From the NCBI RefSeq assembly GCF_016860545.1, contig NZ_BNEB01000002.1, positions 1,302,001-1,366,000 of the forward strand: a stretch of DNA of 64,000 nucleotides. Reading direction: 5' to 3'. The number at the start of each line of letters is the position of its first letter. The stretch's first letter is position 1. The position numbers and the translations under genes are program-made. Under the pieces are notes generated by a model. It searched no databases, was not told where the DNA came from, and was given only the letters and a program-made list of their open reading frames with translations. The DNA comes from Streptomyces asoensis. Its GTDB lineage: Bacteria > Actinomycetota > Actinomycetes > Streptomycetales > Streptomycetaceae. Of this stretch, positions 34,753 through 46,476 are shown in pieces.

Positions 34753-37137
34753 ATGTCCGTCGACCCGCAAGTGACGTCCGTCCCGCTCAGCGACGACGAG
34801 GTCAGGACGCTGCACGCCCACTGGCGCGCCGCGAACTACCTCGCCGTCGGGCAGATCTACCTCATGGCCAACCCGCTGCTCACCGAGCCGCTGCGGCCCG
34901 AGCACGTCAAACCGAGGCTGCTGGGCCACTGGGGGACCTCACCCGGGCTGAACCTGGTCCACACGCACCTCAACCGCGTCATCCGCCACCGCGACCTGAA
35001 CGCGCTGTGCGTCTGGGGCCCCGGCCACGGCGGTCCCGCGGTCGTAGCGAACTCCTGGCTGGAGGGCTCCTACACCGAGACGTATCCGGACGTGACCCGC
35101 GACGCGGCCGGCATGGCCCGTCTGTTCCGGCAGTTCTCCTTCCCCGGCGGCATCCCCAGCCATGTCGCACCCGAGACGCCCGGTTCGATCCACGAGGGCG
35201 GCGAACTCGGCTACGCGCTCTCGCACGCCTACGGCGCCGCCTTCGACAACCCGGACCTCCTCGTCGCCTGCGTGATCGGCGACGGCGAGGCCGAGACGGG
35301 GCCGCTGGCCGCTTCCTGGCACTCCGACAAGTTCCTCGACCCCGTCCACGACGGGGCGGTCCTGCCGATCCTGCACCTGAACGGCTACAAGATCGCCAAC
35401 CCCTCGGTGCTGGCCCGGATCCCCGAACCCGAACTCGACGAGCTGCTGCGCGGCTACGGGCACGACCCGATCCACGTCACCGGCGACGAACCGGCCGCCG
35501 TCCACCGCGCGATGGCACAGGCCATGGACACCGCCCTGGACCGGATCGCCGCCTTCCAGCGCGCCGCCCGCGAGGAGGGCTCCGGCGAGCGCCCCCGCTG
35601 GCCGCTGATCGTGCTGCGCACCCCGAAGGGCTGGACGGGCCCCGCCCATGTCGACCGGCTGCCCGTCGAGGGGACCTGGCGCGCCCACCAGGTGCCGCTG
35701 TCCGCCGTCCGTGACAACCCCGACCACCTGCGCCAGCTGGAGGCCTGGCTGCGCTCCTACCGGCCCGAGGAGCTCTTCGACGCCCACGGCGCTCCCCGCC
35801 CGGAGGTGCTCGCCTGCGTCCCCGAGGGGATCCGCCGCCTCGGCGCCACCCCGCACGCCAACGGCGGGCTCCTGCTGCGCGAACTGCCGCTTCCCGACCT
35901 GGACGCGCACGCCGTCCCGGTCGACAAGCCGGGCACCTCCCGGCACGAACCCACCGCCGTGCTGGGCGGGTTGCTGGAAGACGTCATGCGCGCCACCTCC
36001 GAGCGGCGGGACTTCCGTCTCGTCGGACCCGACGAGACCGCCTCCAACCGGCTCCAGGCCGTCTACGGCGCCACCGGCAAGGCCTGGCAGGCGCAGACCC
36101 TCCAGGTGGACGAGAACCTGGACCGGCACGGCCGGGTGATGGAGATCCTCTCCGAACACACCTGCCAGGGCTGGCTGGAGGGCTATCTCCTGACGGGTCG
36201 TCATGGTCTGTTCTCCTGCTACGAGGCGTTCGCGCACATCGTCGACTCGATGGTCAACCAGCACATCAAGTGGCTCCGCGTCACACGCGCGCTGCCTTGG
36301 CGCGCCCCCGTGGCCTCCCTCAACTACCTGCTCACGTCGCATGTCTGGCGGCAGGACCACAACGGCTTCTCCCACCAGGACCCCGGCTTCGTCGACCACA
36401 TCCTGAACAAGAGCCCCGAAGCCGTCCGGGTCTATCTCCCGCCGGACGCCAACACCCTGCTGTCGGTGGCCGACCACGCCCTGCGCAGTCGCGACTACGT
36501 CAACGTGATCGTGGCCGGGAAGCAGCCCTGCTTCGACTGGCTGAGCATGGACCAGGCGCGCGTGCACTGCGCGCGGGGCGCCGGAGTGTGGGAGTGGGCC
36601 GGCACCGAGGACGGCACCCGCGAACCGGACGTGGTGCTGGCCTGCGCGGGGGACGTGCCCACCCAGGAGGTGCTGGCCGCCGCCCAGTTGCTCCGCCGCC
36701 ACCTGCCCGACGTCGCCGTACGGGTCGTCAACGTCGTCGACATCGCCCGGCTGCTGCCGAGCGGCGAACACCCGCACGGTATGGGCGACTTCGAGTACGA
36801 CGGACTCTTCACCACCGACCGGCCGGTCGTGTTCGCCTACCACGGCTACCCCTGGCTCATCCACCGCCTTGCCTACCGCCGGACCGGCCACAGGAACCTG
36901 CACGTGCGCGGCTACAAGGAGATCGGCACCACGACCACGCCGTTCGACATGGTCGTCCGCAACGACCTCGACCGCTACCGCCTCGTCATGGACGTCATCG
37001 ACCGCGTCCCCGGTCTCGCCGTGCGCGCCGCCGCGGTGCGCCAGCGGATGGAGGACACGCGACTGCGCCACCACGACTGGATCCGGGTCCACGGCACCGA
37101 CCTCCCCGAGGTCACGGAGTGGGTCTGGAACGGCTGA
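34753..37137 (+). CDS. xfp: D-xylulose-5-phosphate/D-fructose-6-phosphate phosphoketolase
   Basis: 794-residue thiamine-diphosphate enzyme that splits xylulose-5-P (or fructose-6-P) with phosphate into acetyl-phosphate and glyceraldehyde-3-P (or erythrose-4-P). The length matches the family. TPP/Mg motif [22 protein letters not shown] lies at about 178-199. [17 protein letters not shown], the [27 protein letters not shown] block (by position about 133-160) and [20 protein letters not shown] further on are diagnostic. ATG 34753 follows AAGGGAACCCGAG. With no acetate kinase in the window, the fate of acetyl-phosphate cannot be traced here. Confidence 0.96.
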   Translation: MSVDPQVTSVPLSDDEVRTLHAHWRAANYLAVGQIYLMANPLLTEPLRPEHVKPRLLGHWGTSPGLNLVHTHLNRVIRHRDLNALCVWGPGHGGPAVVANSWLEGSYTETYPDVTRDAAGMARLFRQFSFPGGIPSHVAPETPGSIHEGGELGYALSHAYGAAFDNPDLLVACVIGDGEAETGPLAASWHSDKFLDPVHDGAVLPILHLNGYKIANPSVLARIPEPELDELLRGYGHDPIHVTGDEPAAVHRAMAQAMDTALDRIAAFQRAAREEGSGERPRWPLIVLRTPKGWTGPAHVDRLPVEGTWRAHQVPLSAVRDNPDHLRQLEAWLRSYRPEELFDAHGAPRPEVLACVPEGIRRLGATPHANGGLLLRELPLPDLDAHAVPVDKPGTSRHEPTAVLGGLLEDVMRATSERRDFRLVGPDETASNRLQAVYGATGKAWQAQTLQVDENLDRHGRVMEILSEHTCQGWLEGYLLTGRHGLFSCYEAFAHIVDSMVNQHIKWLRVTRALPWRAPVASLNYLLTSHVWRQDHNGFSHQDPGFVDHILNKSPEAVRVYLPPDANTLLSVADHALRSRDYVNVIVAGKQPCFDWLSMDQARVHCARGAGVWEWAGTEDGTREPDVVLACAGDVPTQEVLAAAQLLRRHLPDVAVRVVNVVDIARLLPSGEHPHGMGDFEYDGLFTTDRPVVFAYHGYPWLIHRLAYRRTGHRNLHVRGYKEIGTTTTPFDMVVRNDLDRYRLVMDVIDRVPGLAVRAAAVRQRMEDTRLRHHDWIRVHGTDLPEVTEWVWNG

Positions 37138-37500
37138 GGCGGCGGCCCGCCCGGGACGGGACAGGGCGCACGGACGGGGGCGGACGGCGCAGAGGAAGGG
37201 GCAGCGGGCGGACCGTCGTGCGCCCTGGTGAGGCGTCCCGCCCGGTGCTTACAGTGGTCGGCCGGCCCTGCACGCGGATCAGGCGGGGCGAGTCCCACCC
37301 CCGTGGTCACCAGGCGTCCCACGCGTCCCCGTCCTTCCTCCGGTACCCCCGCGGACCCGGCACGGCTCCGCGCACCGGAGCGGTTCCCGGGGCGACGGGC
37401 GCGAGACCACCCGCGCGACAGGCACCATCCGTGACACCGCTCGGGCCGTGTGAGGGCCGTCCGCGGTACGAGCGCGCGTCGTGAGCCACTGGAGGCCGCT
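37138..37500. other. Intergenic region after xfp
   Basis: This 363-bp gap holds the xfp 3' region and the upstream region of the ATP-grasp gene. It is uniformly GC-rich. I see no strong hairpin, palindrome or small gene; the frame of the next gene runs 51 bp further upstream but without a ribosome site. Confidence 0.45.
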
Positions 37501-38478
37501 GTGTACCGACCGTGCATCGCCCTGATCGCCGATCCCACCTCGCCCGAGGGCTGCCGTGAATACCTCGCCGACGCCGTGGAACTGCTCACCGGCGCCCCGC
37601 CCGTCCGGGTCGACTCCCGGCACTTCGCGACCGGCGGCACCGGCCGCGGGGTCCTCGACGGCGGCCGGTTACGGCTCCAGGTGCCCGAGGAGCGGCTGGA
37701 CTTCGTGCCCGACGTCGTCCTGCTCTACGAGATCCCGCCGCACCACAGGAGCGCCCTCGCCGGCTTCCAACTGCTCCTGGAGCGCCACGACGTGGTGACG
37801 CTGGCCGCCGGTCCCGACGCCTGGCGGACCGCGACCGAGAAGAACCTCACCGTCGAACGCTTCCTGCGGGACGGCGTGCCGCAGATGGAGACGGCCGTGC
37901 TGTCCCGGCCCACCGCCCGGGAGGCCGGCGAGGTGTTCGACCGGCTCGGCCGCGACACCTGGGCCCGCCCCGTCGTCGGCACCGGCGGCAACGACACCTT
38001 CCACGTCACCACCCCCGCCCAGCTGGCGGACGCCGCCGTCTACTACGCCGAGCGGGGCACCGACTGGCTCCTGTCCCGTGACGCCGGGAACATCACGGCC
38101 GAAGGGCTGCGCCACCAGTTCCGGGTCTTCGTCCTGGGCGACCGTGTCGTGCACGCCCGCGAACACCTCCAGCCCGCGACCGACACCCCCTGCAACACCT
38201 GCCAGGGCGCCACCGCCGTCCATCTGACACCGGCGCAACTGCCCCCGCGGCTCGCCGAACTGGCCGTCGCGGCCACCGCGTCGGTCGGCCTGCCGTTCGC
38301 CGGGGTCGACCTGGCCGCCGAGAACGGCGGGGTCGTGTTCGAGGTCAACGTCCAGCCCGCCTTCGTCGACGGCGAGCTGGAGATGCGGGCGGTGGCGGTG
38401 CCGTACGTCCAGGCACACCTGGACGCCTTCGCGCCGGCCGCCGTCCGCCCGCACCGGGGGCTCACAGCTTCAGCGTGA
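37501..38478 (+). CDS. ATP-grasp (RimK-like) ligase-like protein
   Basis: 325 residues. The pattern resembles RimK/D-Ala-D-Ala-ligase ATP-grasp proteins: [26 protein letters not shown] (pre-ATP domain end), [16 protein letters not shown] (ATP-binding loop, although Lys is not obvious), [24 protein letters not shown], and [23 protein letters not shown] with Asp/Glu/Asn metal ligands. It would join a carboxylate to an amine or amino acid; substrates are unknown. GTG 37501 has GGAGG 6 bp upstream. The gene overlaps the convergent phosphatase by 17 bp and has no biosynthetic neighbours. Confidence 0.78.
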   Translation: MYRPCIALIADPTSPEGCREYLADAVELLTGAPPVRVDSRHFATGGTGRGVLDGGRLRLQVPEERLDFVPDVVLLYEIPPHHRSALAGFQLLLERHDVVTLAAGPDAWRTATEKNLTVERFLRDGVPQMETAVLSRPTAREAGEVFDRLGRDTWARPVVGTGGNDTFHVTTPAQLADAAVYYAERGTDWLLSRDAGNITAEGLRHQFRVFVLGDRVVHAREHLQPATDTPCNTCQGATAVHLTPAQLPPRLAELAVAATASVGLPFAGVDLAAENGGVVFEVNVQPAFVDGELEMRAVAVPYVQAHLDAFAPAAVRPHRGLTASA

Positions 38479-40495
38479 ACCAGGTCGTCTTGCCCTCGTC
38501 CGTCGGCCGGACCCCCCAGTCGGCGGCGAGGTGACGGACCAGGAGCAGGCCGCGGCCCGACTCCGCGTCCTCCACCGCCTCCCGCGGCTGGGGAAGCTGC
38601 GGGCTGCGGTCGCTGACCTCCACGGTGAGATCGGTGGCCGTGCGGTGCAGGTGCAGGCCCACCGGTCCCTCCGAGTGCTGGACGGCGTTCGTCAGGGTCT
38701 CCGACAGCAGCAGGAGCGCGTCGTCCGCGGTGTCCGTGCAGTTCCACGAGGTCAGGGCCTTGTGCAGAAAGGCGCGTCCCTCCGGCACGGAGGCCGGGGT
38801 GGCCGGGAACTGGGTCGTGACGGCGGCCAGCGGCGCGGCCGGCAGCTGCGCGAGCAGCAGGGTGACGTCGTCGTTGTGGCCCTCGGCGTCAGGCAGCAGC
38901 TTCGCGAGGACCTGGTCGGCCGCCGCCTCCAGGCACGGCGTTCCGTCGAACAACTCGTTGAGCAGCAGGGTGAGTTCGCCGATCCGCACCTCGATGTCGC
39001 TGCCCGGGGTCTCGATCAGGCCGTCCGTGTAGAGGACCAGGGTGGCGCCCGGCGCTATCTCCGAGCTGCACTCCTCGAAGAGGATGTCGCCGACCCCGAG
39101 CGGCGCGTTCACCGGACAGGGCAGCGGGCGGATGCCTACGTCCGCCCCGGCGACCAGCACCGGCAGATGGCCCGCCGAGCACACCGTCACCGTGCCGGTG
39201 TCCGGTGCGATCACGAGGTAGCAGCAGGTGACGAGCTGGTCGGGGACGTCGAGGTCGGCGACGCAGGTGTCCAGTGCCCGCATCAGCTGCCGCGGCTGCA
39301 TCCCGGTCTTGGCCAGCGCGTGCGCGGCCGACCGCAGCTGCCCCATCACGGCCGCCGCCTCCAGGCCGCGGCCCATGACGTCGCCTATCAGCACACCGAC
39401 CCGGTCGGCGCCCAGCGGGATCAGGTCGAACCAGTCGCCGCCCACGCCCGCGCCCTGGGTGGCCGGCCGGTACCGGCTCGCGGTGGCCAGACCCGGCAGG
39501 GCCGGCGGGGTGCCCATCAGACTGCGCTGAAGGGTCAGGGCGATGTGCCGCTGCTGTTCGTACAGGACCGTGAGCTCGGCCTCCGCGCGCTTGCGGTCGC
39601 TGATGTCCCGCACGATCGCGCAGGCCCCGACCACCCGGCCGTTGGTGTCCCGGGTCGGCCACAGCGTGACGTCGACGTCCAGCAGTTCCCCGGAGCTGGT
39701 CAACCGCAGCGTCTCGTAGTGCTCGACCTTCTCGGCGTGCCGCAACCGCTTGAGCAGCACCCGGACCTCGCCGCGCAGTTCGGGCGGGGCCAGCATCGAC
39801 ACGTGCCGGCCGATGGCCTCCTCGGCCGTGTAGCCGTACAGGCGCTGCGCGGCCGCGTTCCAGTAGGTGATGTACCCGTCCAGCGTCTTGGCGAGGATCG
39901 CGTCCTGCGACGACTCCACGAGGGCGGCGAGCTCGTTGATCCGCGCCTCGGCCGCCTTGCGGTCGCTGACGTCGCGCACGGCCGCCGACACCAGCAGACC
40001 GTCGGCGGTCTCCAGCGGGCTCAGGCTGATCTCGACGGGGAACTCGGTGCCGTCCTTGCGCAGCCCGTGCAGTTCGAGTCCGGCGCCCATCGGGCGTACC
40101 TGGCGGTTGGTCGTGTATCCGCTGCGGTGCGCCGTGTGCTGCGCGTGGAACCGGTGAGGGATCAGCAACTCGACCGGGCGGCCGAGCAGTTCCTCGCGGC
40201 CGTGCCCGAACAGGGCCTCCGTCTGGGCGTTGACGAGTCTGATGATGCCGGTGTCGTCGACGATGACCATGGCGTCCGGCGCCGCCTCCAGCAGGCCCCG
40301 GAACCTCTCCTCGGCCCCGCCGACGGAGTCCCGCAGCTGGGGCGCTCCGCAGCCGCACCGTTTCTGCTGAGCCTTCTCCTGGCCTATGTCCTGGCCCTTT
40401 TCCTGGGCCTTCTGCTGCCCGCCCCGCTTCGTGGTGCCCGCCCCCGCCCCCGCCCCCGCGCGGCGCACCGGTTCCGCCCGCATCACGTCGGCCAT
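38462..40495 (-). CDS. PAS-PAS-SpoIIE phosphatase with C-terminal RsbW-like ATPase domain
   Basis: 677-residue sigma-regulatory protein. Residues 1-50 are basic and Gln/Lys-rich. Two PAS domains follow (about 60-180 and 185-305), then a SpoIIE phosphatase (about 330-545; [40 protein letters not shown]). A HATPase_c anti-sigma-like kinase domain (about 560-675) has N-box [15 protein letters not shown] and the G-box [15 protein letters not shown]. Phosphatase and kinase in one chain could set the phosphorylation state of an anti-sigma antagonist from one sensor. ATG 40495 is preceded by GATGAGGTGGAAG. Confidence 0.93.
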   Translation of the reverse strand: MADVMRAEPVRRAGAGAGAGTTKRGGQQKAQEKGQDIGQEKAQQKRCGCGAPQLRDSVGGAEERFRGLLEAAPDAMVIVDDTGIIRLVNAQTEALFGHGREELLGRPVELLIPHRFHAQHTAHRSGYTTNRQVRPMGAGLELHGLRKDGTEFPVEISLSPLETADGLLVSAAVRDVSDRKAAEARINELAALVESSQDAILAKTLDGYITYWNAAAQRLYGYTAEEAIGRHVSMLAPPELRGEVRVLLKRLRHAEKVEHYETLRLTSSGELLDVDVTLWPTRDTNGRVVGACAIVRDISDRKRAEAELTVLYEQQRHIALTLQRSLMGTPPALPGLATASRYRPATQGAGVGGDWFDLIPLGADRVGVLIGDVMGRGLEAAAVMGQLRSAAHALAKTGMQPRQLMRALDTCVADLDVPDQLVTCCYLVIAPDTGTVTVCSAGHLPVLVAGADVGIRPLPCPVNAPLGVGDILFEECSSEIAPGATLVLYTDGLIETPGSDIEVRIGELTLLLNELFDGTPCLEAAADQVLAKLLPDAEGHNDDVTLLLAQLPAAPLAAVTTQFPATPASVPEGRAFLHKALTSWNCTDTADDALLLLSETLTNAVQHSEGPVGLHLHRTATDLTVEVSDRSPQLPQPREAVEDAESGRGLLLVRHLAADWGVRPTDEGKTTWFTLKL

Positions 40496-40733
40496 CTTCC
40501 ACCTCATCCCGCACGACGAATCAGACCATCTCAGCGCCTCCGGGGACCGCGCGCCTCGCGTTGTCGTTTACTGTCCGCGGCCTGTCCGAAGCTGAACGCG
40601 ACCGTGCCCATCAGAATTCGAGAAGCGCCGTCCTGGGGGTCCCGGCTAGCGTGGCGTCGATCAGAACGAGCCAGCCGACGGCAAAACCGCGCGAACGGTC
40701 CCGGAGACAGCCCGAAAGGCAGATGGAGAGACG

Positions 40734-43118
<2,385 letters not shown>

Positions 43119-43200
43119 AGGGGGCGCCCCGGCGGACAGTGCTCCGGGCTCCCGCGGGCGAGGGGACCGCGGCCGTGCGCGGGTCGGGGCCGAAGCCGGA

Positions 43201-43236
43201 GCGGGCGGGGCGTCGCAGTGGTGACGCCCCGCCCGC
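43201..43236. terminator. Bidirectional terminator between uvrA2-like and DUF6479 genes
   Basis: GCGGGCGGGGCGTC (43201-43214) and GACGCCCCGCCCGC (43223-43236) form a perfect 14-bp stem with an 8-nt loop, between two convergent 3' ends. Confidence 0.75.
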
Positions 43237-43269
43237 CCGGCTCCTCCCTTCGTCCCGCCGCGTGGCGGC

Positions 43270-43635
43270 TCAGTGGGAGCCGAGGCCGCCCCCGCCGAAG
43301 GATCCGCTGCTGCCGGGGCTCCAGCGCCGCCGCTTCTTGTCCGCGCTGGTACGCGTCTGCATGTTGGTCAGTTCGTACGGAGTGAGCGGGCGGCCGCCCT
43401 CCGGTGTCTGGGGTACCTCGTCGGGTTCCCGGTTCTCGCGTATCTCGTGCACCGCGCCCCCGGGCGGCAGATGCGGCTGCTCGTCGGGGCGGGGCCGGGC
43501 CGGCTCGCGCGACTTCACCCGCGTCCCCAGCCAGAAGCTGCCGCCCAGCACGGCCAGGAGCGCAATACCGACCACGAACATCCCGAGGCTCAGCAGACCG
43601 CTCGCGGCGGCCATCTGCATGCTTGAGGTACTCAT
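43270..43635 (-). CDS. DUF6479 family small membrane protein
   Basis: 121 residues with one N-terminal membrane helix (about 13-37; LLSLGMFVVGIALLAVLGGSFWLG by position) and a basic, Pro/Glu-rich cytoplasmic tail containing REPARPRPDEQPHLPPGGAVHEIRENREPDEVPQTPEGG and LTPYEL, which is the DUF6479 pattern. It ends with a Gly/Ser-rich segment. The family is widespread in Streptomyces and functionally uncharacterised. Confidence 0.85.
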   Translation of the reverse strand: MSTSSMQMAAASGLLSLGMFVVGIALLAVLGGSFWLGTRVKSREPARPRPDEQPHLPPGGAVHEIRENREPDEVPQTPEGGRPLTPYELTNMQTRTSADKKRRRWSPGSSGSFGGGGLGSH

Positions 43636-43782
43636 ATCACCTCATTACCCCACAAATCCGGCGCGAACCGGACACCTGATGCCTGTGACTCTCCGTCGGC
43701 GGCCTCTCGCGCGGGGCGACCGGATCCGCCCGTGGCCGGGCCTCACGGGTTTCGTGCCGGTCCGCCCGGCTACCCGTTCGGT

Positions 43783-44202
43783 ATGACTTCGGCGACATCC
43801 CGGACGTATCAGACGCATCAGGCATACGAGTCGTACCAGACCTCGCAGCGCGAGCTCTTCCAGTTCCTGGAGGACCGCTTCGCGTGCGCCCAGGCGTGCA
43901 CGGAGTGCGCGCGGGAGTGCGCGCTGCGGGCGAGCCTGGTCGAGCCCGGCGGGGCCGAACAGCAGGAGCTGCTGCGCCGCAAGGGCATCATGTGCGCGGA
44001 GGTGTGCGACGCGACCTGCCGCGTGCTCTCCGAGGACAACCGCCTGGACGAGGCCGGCATACGCGCCCAGCTCGAGTGGTGCCGCACCGTCTGCCTGGAG
44101 TGCGCCCACGTCTTCGACAGGCACCCCGGAGCCGAGAGGAGCGCGGCGGCCTGCCGGGCGTGCGCCGAGGCCTGCACGGAATTCATGGCCACACTGGCCT
44201 GA
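43783..44202 (+). CDS. Cys-rich four-helix bundle copper-storage-like protein (Csp/DUF326)
   Basis: 139 residues with 13 cysteines spaced i, i+4/i+3 on helices: ACAQACTECAREC, CAEVCDATC, CRTVCLECAH and CRACAEAC. This is the pattern of Csp copper storage proteins, which fill the core of a four-helix bundle with thiolate-bound Cu(I). There is no signal peptide, so it is a cytosolic Csp3-type form. ATG 43783 gives a family-like N-terminus. Adjacent genes show no copper exporter, and its regulation is not evident. Confidence 0.88.
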   Translation: MTSATSRTYQTHQAYESYQTSQRELFQFLEDRFACAQACTECARECALRASLVEPGGAEQQELLRRKGIMCAEVCDATCRVLSEDNRLDEAGIRAQLEWCRTVCLECAHVFDRHPGAERSAAACRACAEACTEFMATLA

Positions 44203-44327
44203 ACGGCACCCGCCCCAACCGGCACCCGCCCGAGCCGGTACACGCCGGAGCCGACACCCGCCGGGGCCGGCACGCATGGCCCCGGCGGCCGGGTTCCGGT
44301 CGGTCCGCGTTCGGCATTCCCAATTTC

Positions 44328-44341
44328 TGCAACGCGTTCTA
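44328..44341. promoter_or_regulatory. KstR-consensus-like operator upstream of the acyl-CoA dehydrogenase
   Basis: TGCAACGCGTTCTA matches the actinobacterial KstR consensus TNNAACNNGTTNNA at every fixed position. It lies 45 bp before the GTG of a FadE26-like acyl-CoA dehydrogenase. KstR represses cholesterol catabolism in mycobacteria and rhodococci. No kstR gene is in the window, and one match could be chance. Confidence 0.5.
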
Positions 44342-44385
44342 CCGTGTGCGCCGTCAGGACCGGCCTTGGGGAGCCAGGAGGCGCC

Positions 44386-45564
44386 GTGCACCTCGACCAC
44401 ACGCCCGAACAGCTGCGGCTGCGCACCGAACTGCGCGCCTACTTCGCCGAGTTGGTGCCGCACAACGCGTACGCCCGGCACATCGACCCGGTCGCCGCCA
44501 AGCGTTTCTACCGCAAGACGATCCGCCGGCTCGGCGCGGACGGCTGGCTCGGCGTCGGCTGGCCCGAGGAGTACGGCGGCCGCGGTCTCACCCCGACCGA
44601 ACAGTTCGTCTTCTTCGACGAGGCCGCCCAGGCCGGTGTGCCGCTGCCGCTGATGGCGCTGAACACCGTCGGACCGACGATCATGCGGTACGGCACCGAC
44701 GAACAGAAGGCGTACTTCCTGCCGAAGATCCTCGCCGGGGAGATCGACTTCGCCATCGGCTACAGCGAACCCGACGCCGGGACCGACCTGGCCGCCCTCA
44801 AGACACGCGCGGTGCGCGACGGCGACACCTACGTCGTCCGCGGGCAGAAGATCTGGACGACCAACGGCGACACCGCCGACTGGGTCTGGCTCGCCGTGCG
44901 CACGGACCCCGACGCCCCGCCGCACAAGGGCATCACCATGCTGCTCGTGCCGACCGACGACCCGGGATACTCCTGCACGGTCATCCGCACCCTCGCCTCG
45001 CACGACACCACCGCCAGCTACTACGAGAACGTACGCGTCCCGGTCTCCCGGCGCGTCGGCGCCGAGAACCAGGGCTGGCGGCTGATCACCAACCAGCTCA
45101 ACCACGAGCGCGTGACCCTCGCCGCCCACGGCACGATGGCGATCCGCGCCCTGCACGACGTGCAGCGCTGGGCCACGGAGACCAAGCTCGCCGACGGCCG
45201 CCGGGTGGTCGACCTGCCCTGGGTGCGCCGCCGGCTCGCCCAGGCCCATGTGAAACTCGACGCCCTCAAGCTGCTCAACTGGCAGATGGTCGCCGCCCTC
45301 CAGAACGGCACCCTGACCCCGCAGGACGCCTCCGCGGTCAAGGTCTACGGTTCGGAGGCCCGCCGGGACGCTTACGCCTGGCTGATGGAGGTCGTCGCGG
45401 CCCCCGGCGCGCTCCAGGAGGGCTCGGCGGGCGCGGTGCTGCACGGTGAGCTGGAACGCGGCTACCGGTCCGCCGTGATCTTCACCTTCGGCGGCGGCAA
45501 CAACGAGATCCAGCGGGAGATCATCTCCTGGATAGGCCTGGGGATGCCGCGGGTACGGCGTTAG
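44386..45564 (+). CDS. Acyl-CoA dehydrogenase, FadE26/ChsE-like
   Basis: 392-residue flavoenzyme that introduces the alpha,beta double bond in acyl-CoA. Typical blocks are GWPEEYGGRGL, NTVGPTIMRYGTDEQKAYFLPKILAGEIDFAIGYSEPDAGTDL (by position, FAD-facing), KIWTTNGDTADWVWLAVRTD and the C-terminal IFTFGGGNNEIQREIISWIGLGMPR. As I recall the sequence, it most resembles mycobacterial FadE26 (ChsE4), a steroid-side-chain enzyme that works as a heteromer; no obvious FadE27-type partner is adjacent. GTG 44386 is preceded by AGGAGG. An MpaB-like gene follows after 9 bp. Confidence 0.9.
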   Translation: MHLDHTPEQLRLRTELRAYFAELVPHNAYARHIDPVAAKRFYRKTIRRLGADGWLGVGWPEEYGGRGLTPTEQFVFFDEAAQAGVPLPLMALNTVGPTIMRYGTDEQKAYFLPKILAGEIDFAIGYSEPDAGTDLAALKTRAVRDGDTYVVRGQKIWTTNGDTADWVWLAVRTDPDAPPHKGITMLLVPTDDPGYSCTVIRTLASHDTTASYYENVRVPVSRRVGAENQGWRLITNQLNHERVTLAAHGTMAIRALHDVQRWATETKLADGRRVVDLPWVRRRLAQAHVKLDALKLLNWQMVAALQNGTLTPQDASAVKVYGSEARRDAYAWLMEVVAAPGALQEGSAGAVLHGELERGYRSAVIFTFGGGNNEIQREIISWIGLGMPRVRR

Positions 45565-45573
45565 CCTGCCGGT

Positions 45574-46419
45574 ATGAAGGCCGATCCGGGGCTTTTCGGT
45601 CCGCAGAGCGTGACCTGGCAGATGCACGGCGACCCGATGATGTGGGTCGCCGGGGTGCGCGCGCTGTACCTCCAGGCGCTGCACCCGCGTGCCGTGCGCG
45701 GGGTCACCCAGAACTCCGACTTCCGGCGCGACGCCTGGGGGCGGCTGCTGCGCACCGCCGACTTCGTGGGCACCTCCACGTACGGCACCACCGAGGCGGC
45801 CGAGAAGGCCGGTGCCCGGGTCCGCAGGATCCACCGCCTGCTGTCCGCGACCGATCCGGACACCGGGGAGCGCTACGGCGTCGACGAACCCGCCCTGCTG
45901 CTCTGGGTCCACTGCGCCGAGATCGACTCCTACCTCCACGTCCTGCGCCGCTCCGGCTACCCCCTCACCGACGCCGCGGCCGACCGCTACCTCGCCGAGC
46001 ACCGGGCCGGCGCCCGCCTCGTGGGGCTCGACCCCGGCACCGTCCCCGGCGACCGGGCGGCCATGCGGGCGTACTTCGAGAAGGTGCGTCCGGAGCTGGC
46101 CGCCGGGCCCGAGGCGCGCGAGGTGGACGACTTCCTGCGGCGGCCGCCGGTGCACCCCCTGCTCGTTCCGGCGCGCGCCCTGCTGTGGCAGCGGGTGGCG
46201 CACCTGGCGTACGCCTCCCTGCCGCCGTACGCCCACGAGTTGTACGGCAGAAGGGCCCCGCGACCCGAGGTCGTGACCAGGCAACTGCGCGTCACGGGAG
46301 CCCTGCTGCGCGGTGTTCCCGCACGTCTGCGGTGGCAGCTGCCGCCCAAATACGTTCTGCGGGCGATGGCCAGGCTCGGCCCCGAAGCTCGGCCGGACCC
46401 GTTCAAAGTCGGGCGATAG
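45574..46419 (+). CDS. MpaB-family (DUF2236) oxygenase-like protein
   Basis: 281 residues of the rubber-oxygenase/MpaB-like family (DUF2236). The N-terminal GPQSVTWQMHGDPMMWVAGVRALYLQALHPRAVRGV block is characteristic and contains the His residues proposed to coordinate haem or metal. A second conserved His is in LLLWVHCAEIDSY. Characterised relatives cleave polyisoprene (Lcp) or the meroterpenoid side chain of mycophenolic acid (MpaB'). It lies 9 bp after the acyl-CoA dehydrogenase and is surely co-transcribed with it, so an oxidative step on an isoprenoid or fatty substrate is plausible. It has no signal peptide. Confidence 0.88.
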   Translation: MKADPGLFGPQSVTWQMHGDPMMWVAGVRALYLQALHPRAVRGVTQNSDFRRDAWGRLLRTADFVGTSTYGTTEAAEKAGARVRRIHRLLSATDPDTGERYGVDEPALLLWVHCAEIDSYLHVLRRSGYPLTDAAADRYLAEHRAGARLVGLDPGTVPGDRAAMRAYFEKVRPELAAGPEAREVDDFLRRPPVHPLLVPARALLWQRVAHLAYASLPPYAHELYGRRAPRPEVVTRQLRVTGALLRGVPARLRWQLPPKYVLRAMARLGPEARPDPFKVGR

Positions 46420-46476
46420 GGCGTCATACTGGGCCGCCGGGGGAGGGCCGGAAAGCAACGGGGGCGGCGGCGCATC

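Noticed and set aside
43645..46458. 937-codon minus-strand frame across the acyl-CoA dehydrogenase region
   Set aside because: Antisense of three genes with clear families on the plus strand; no domain seen.
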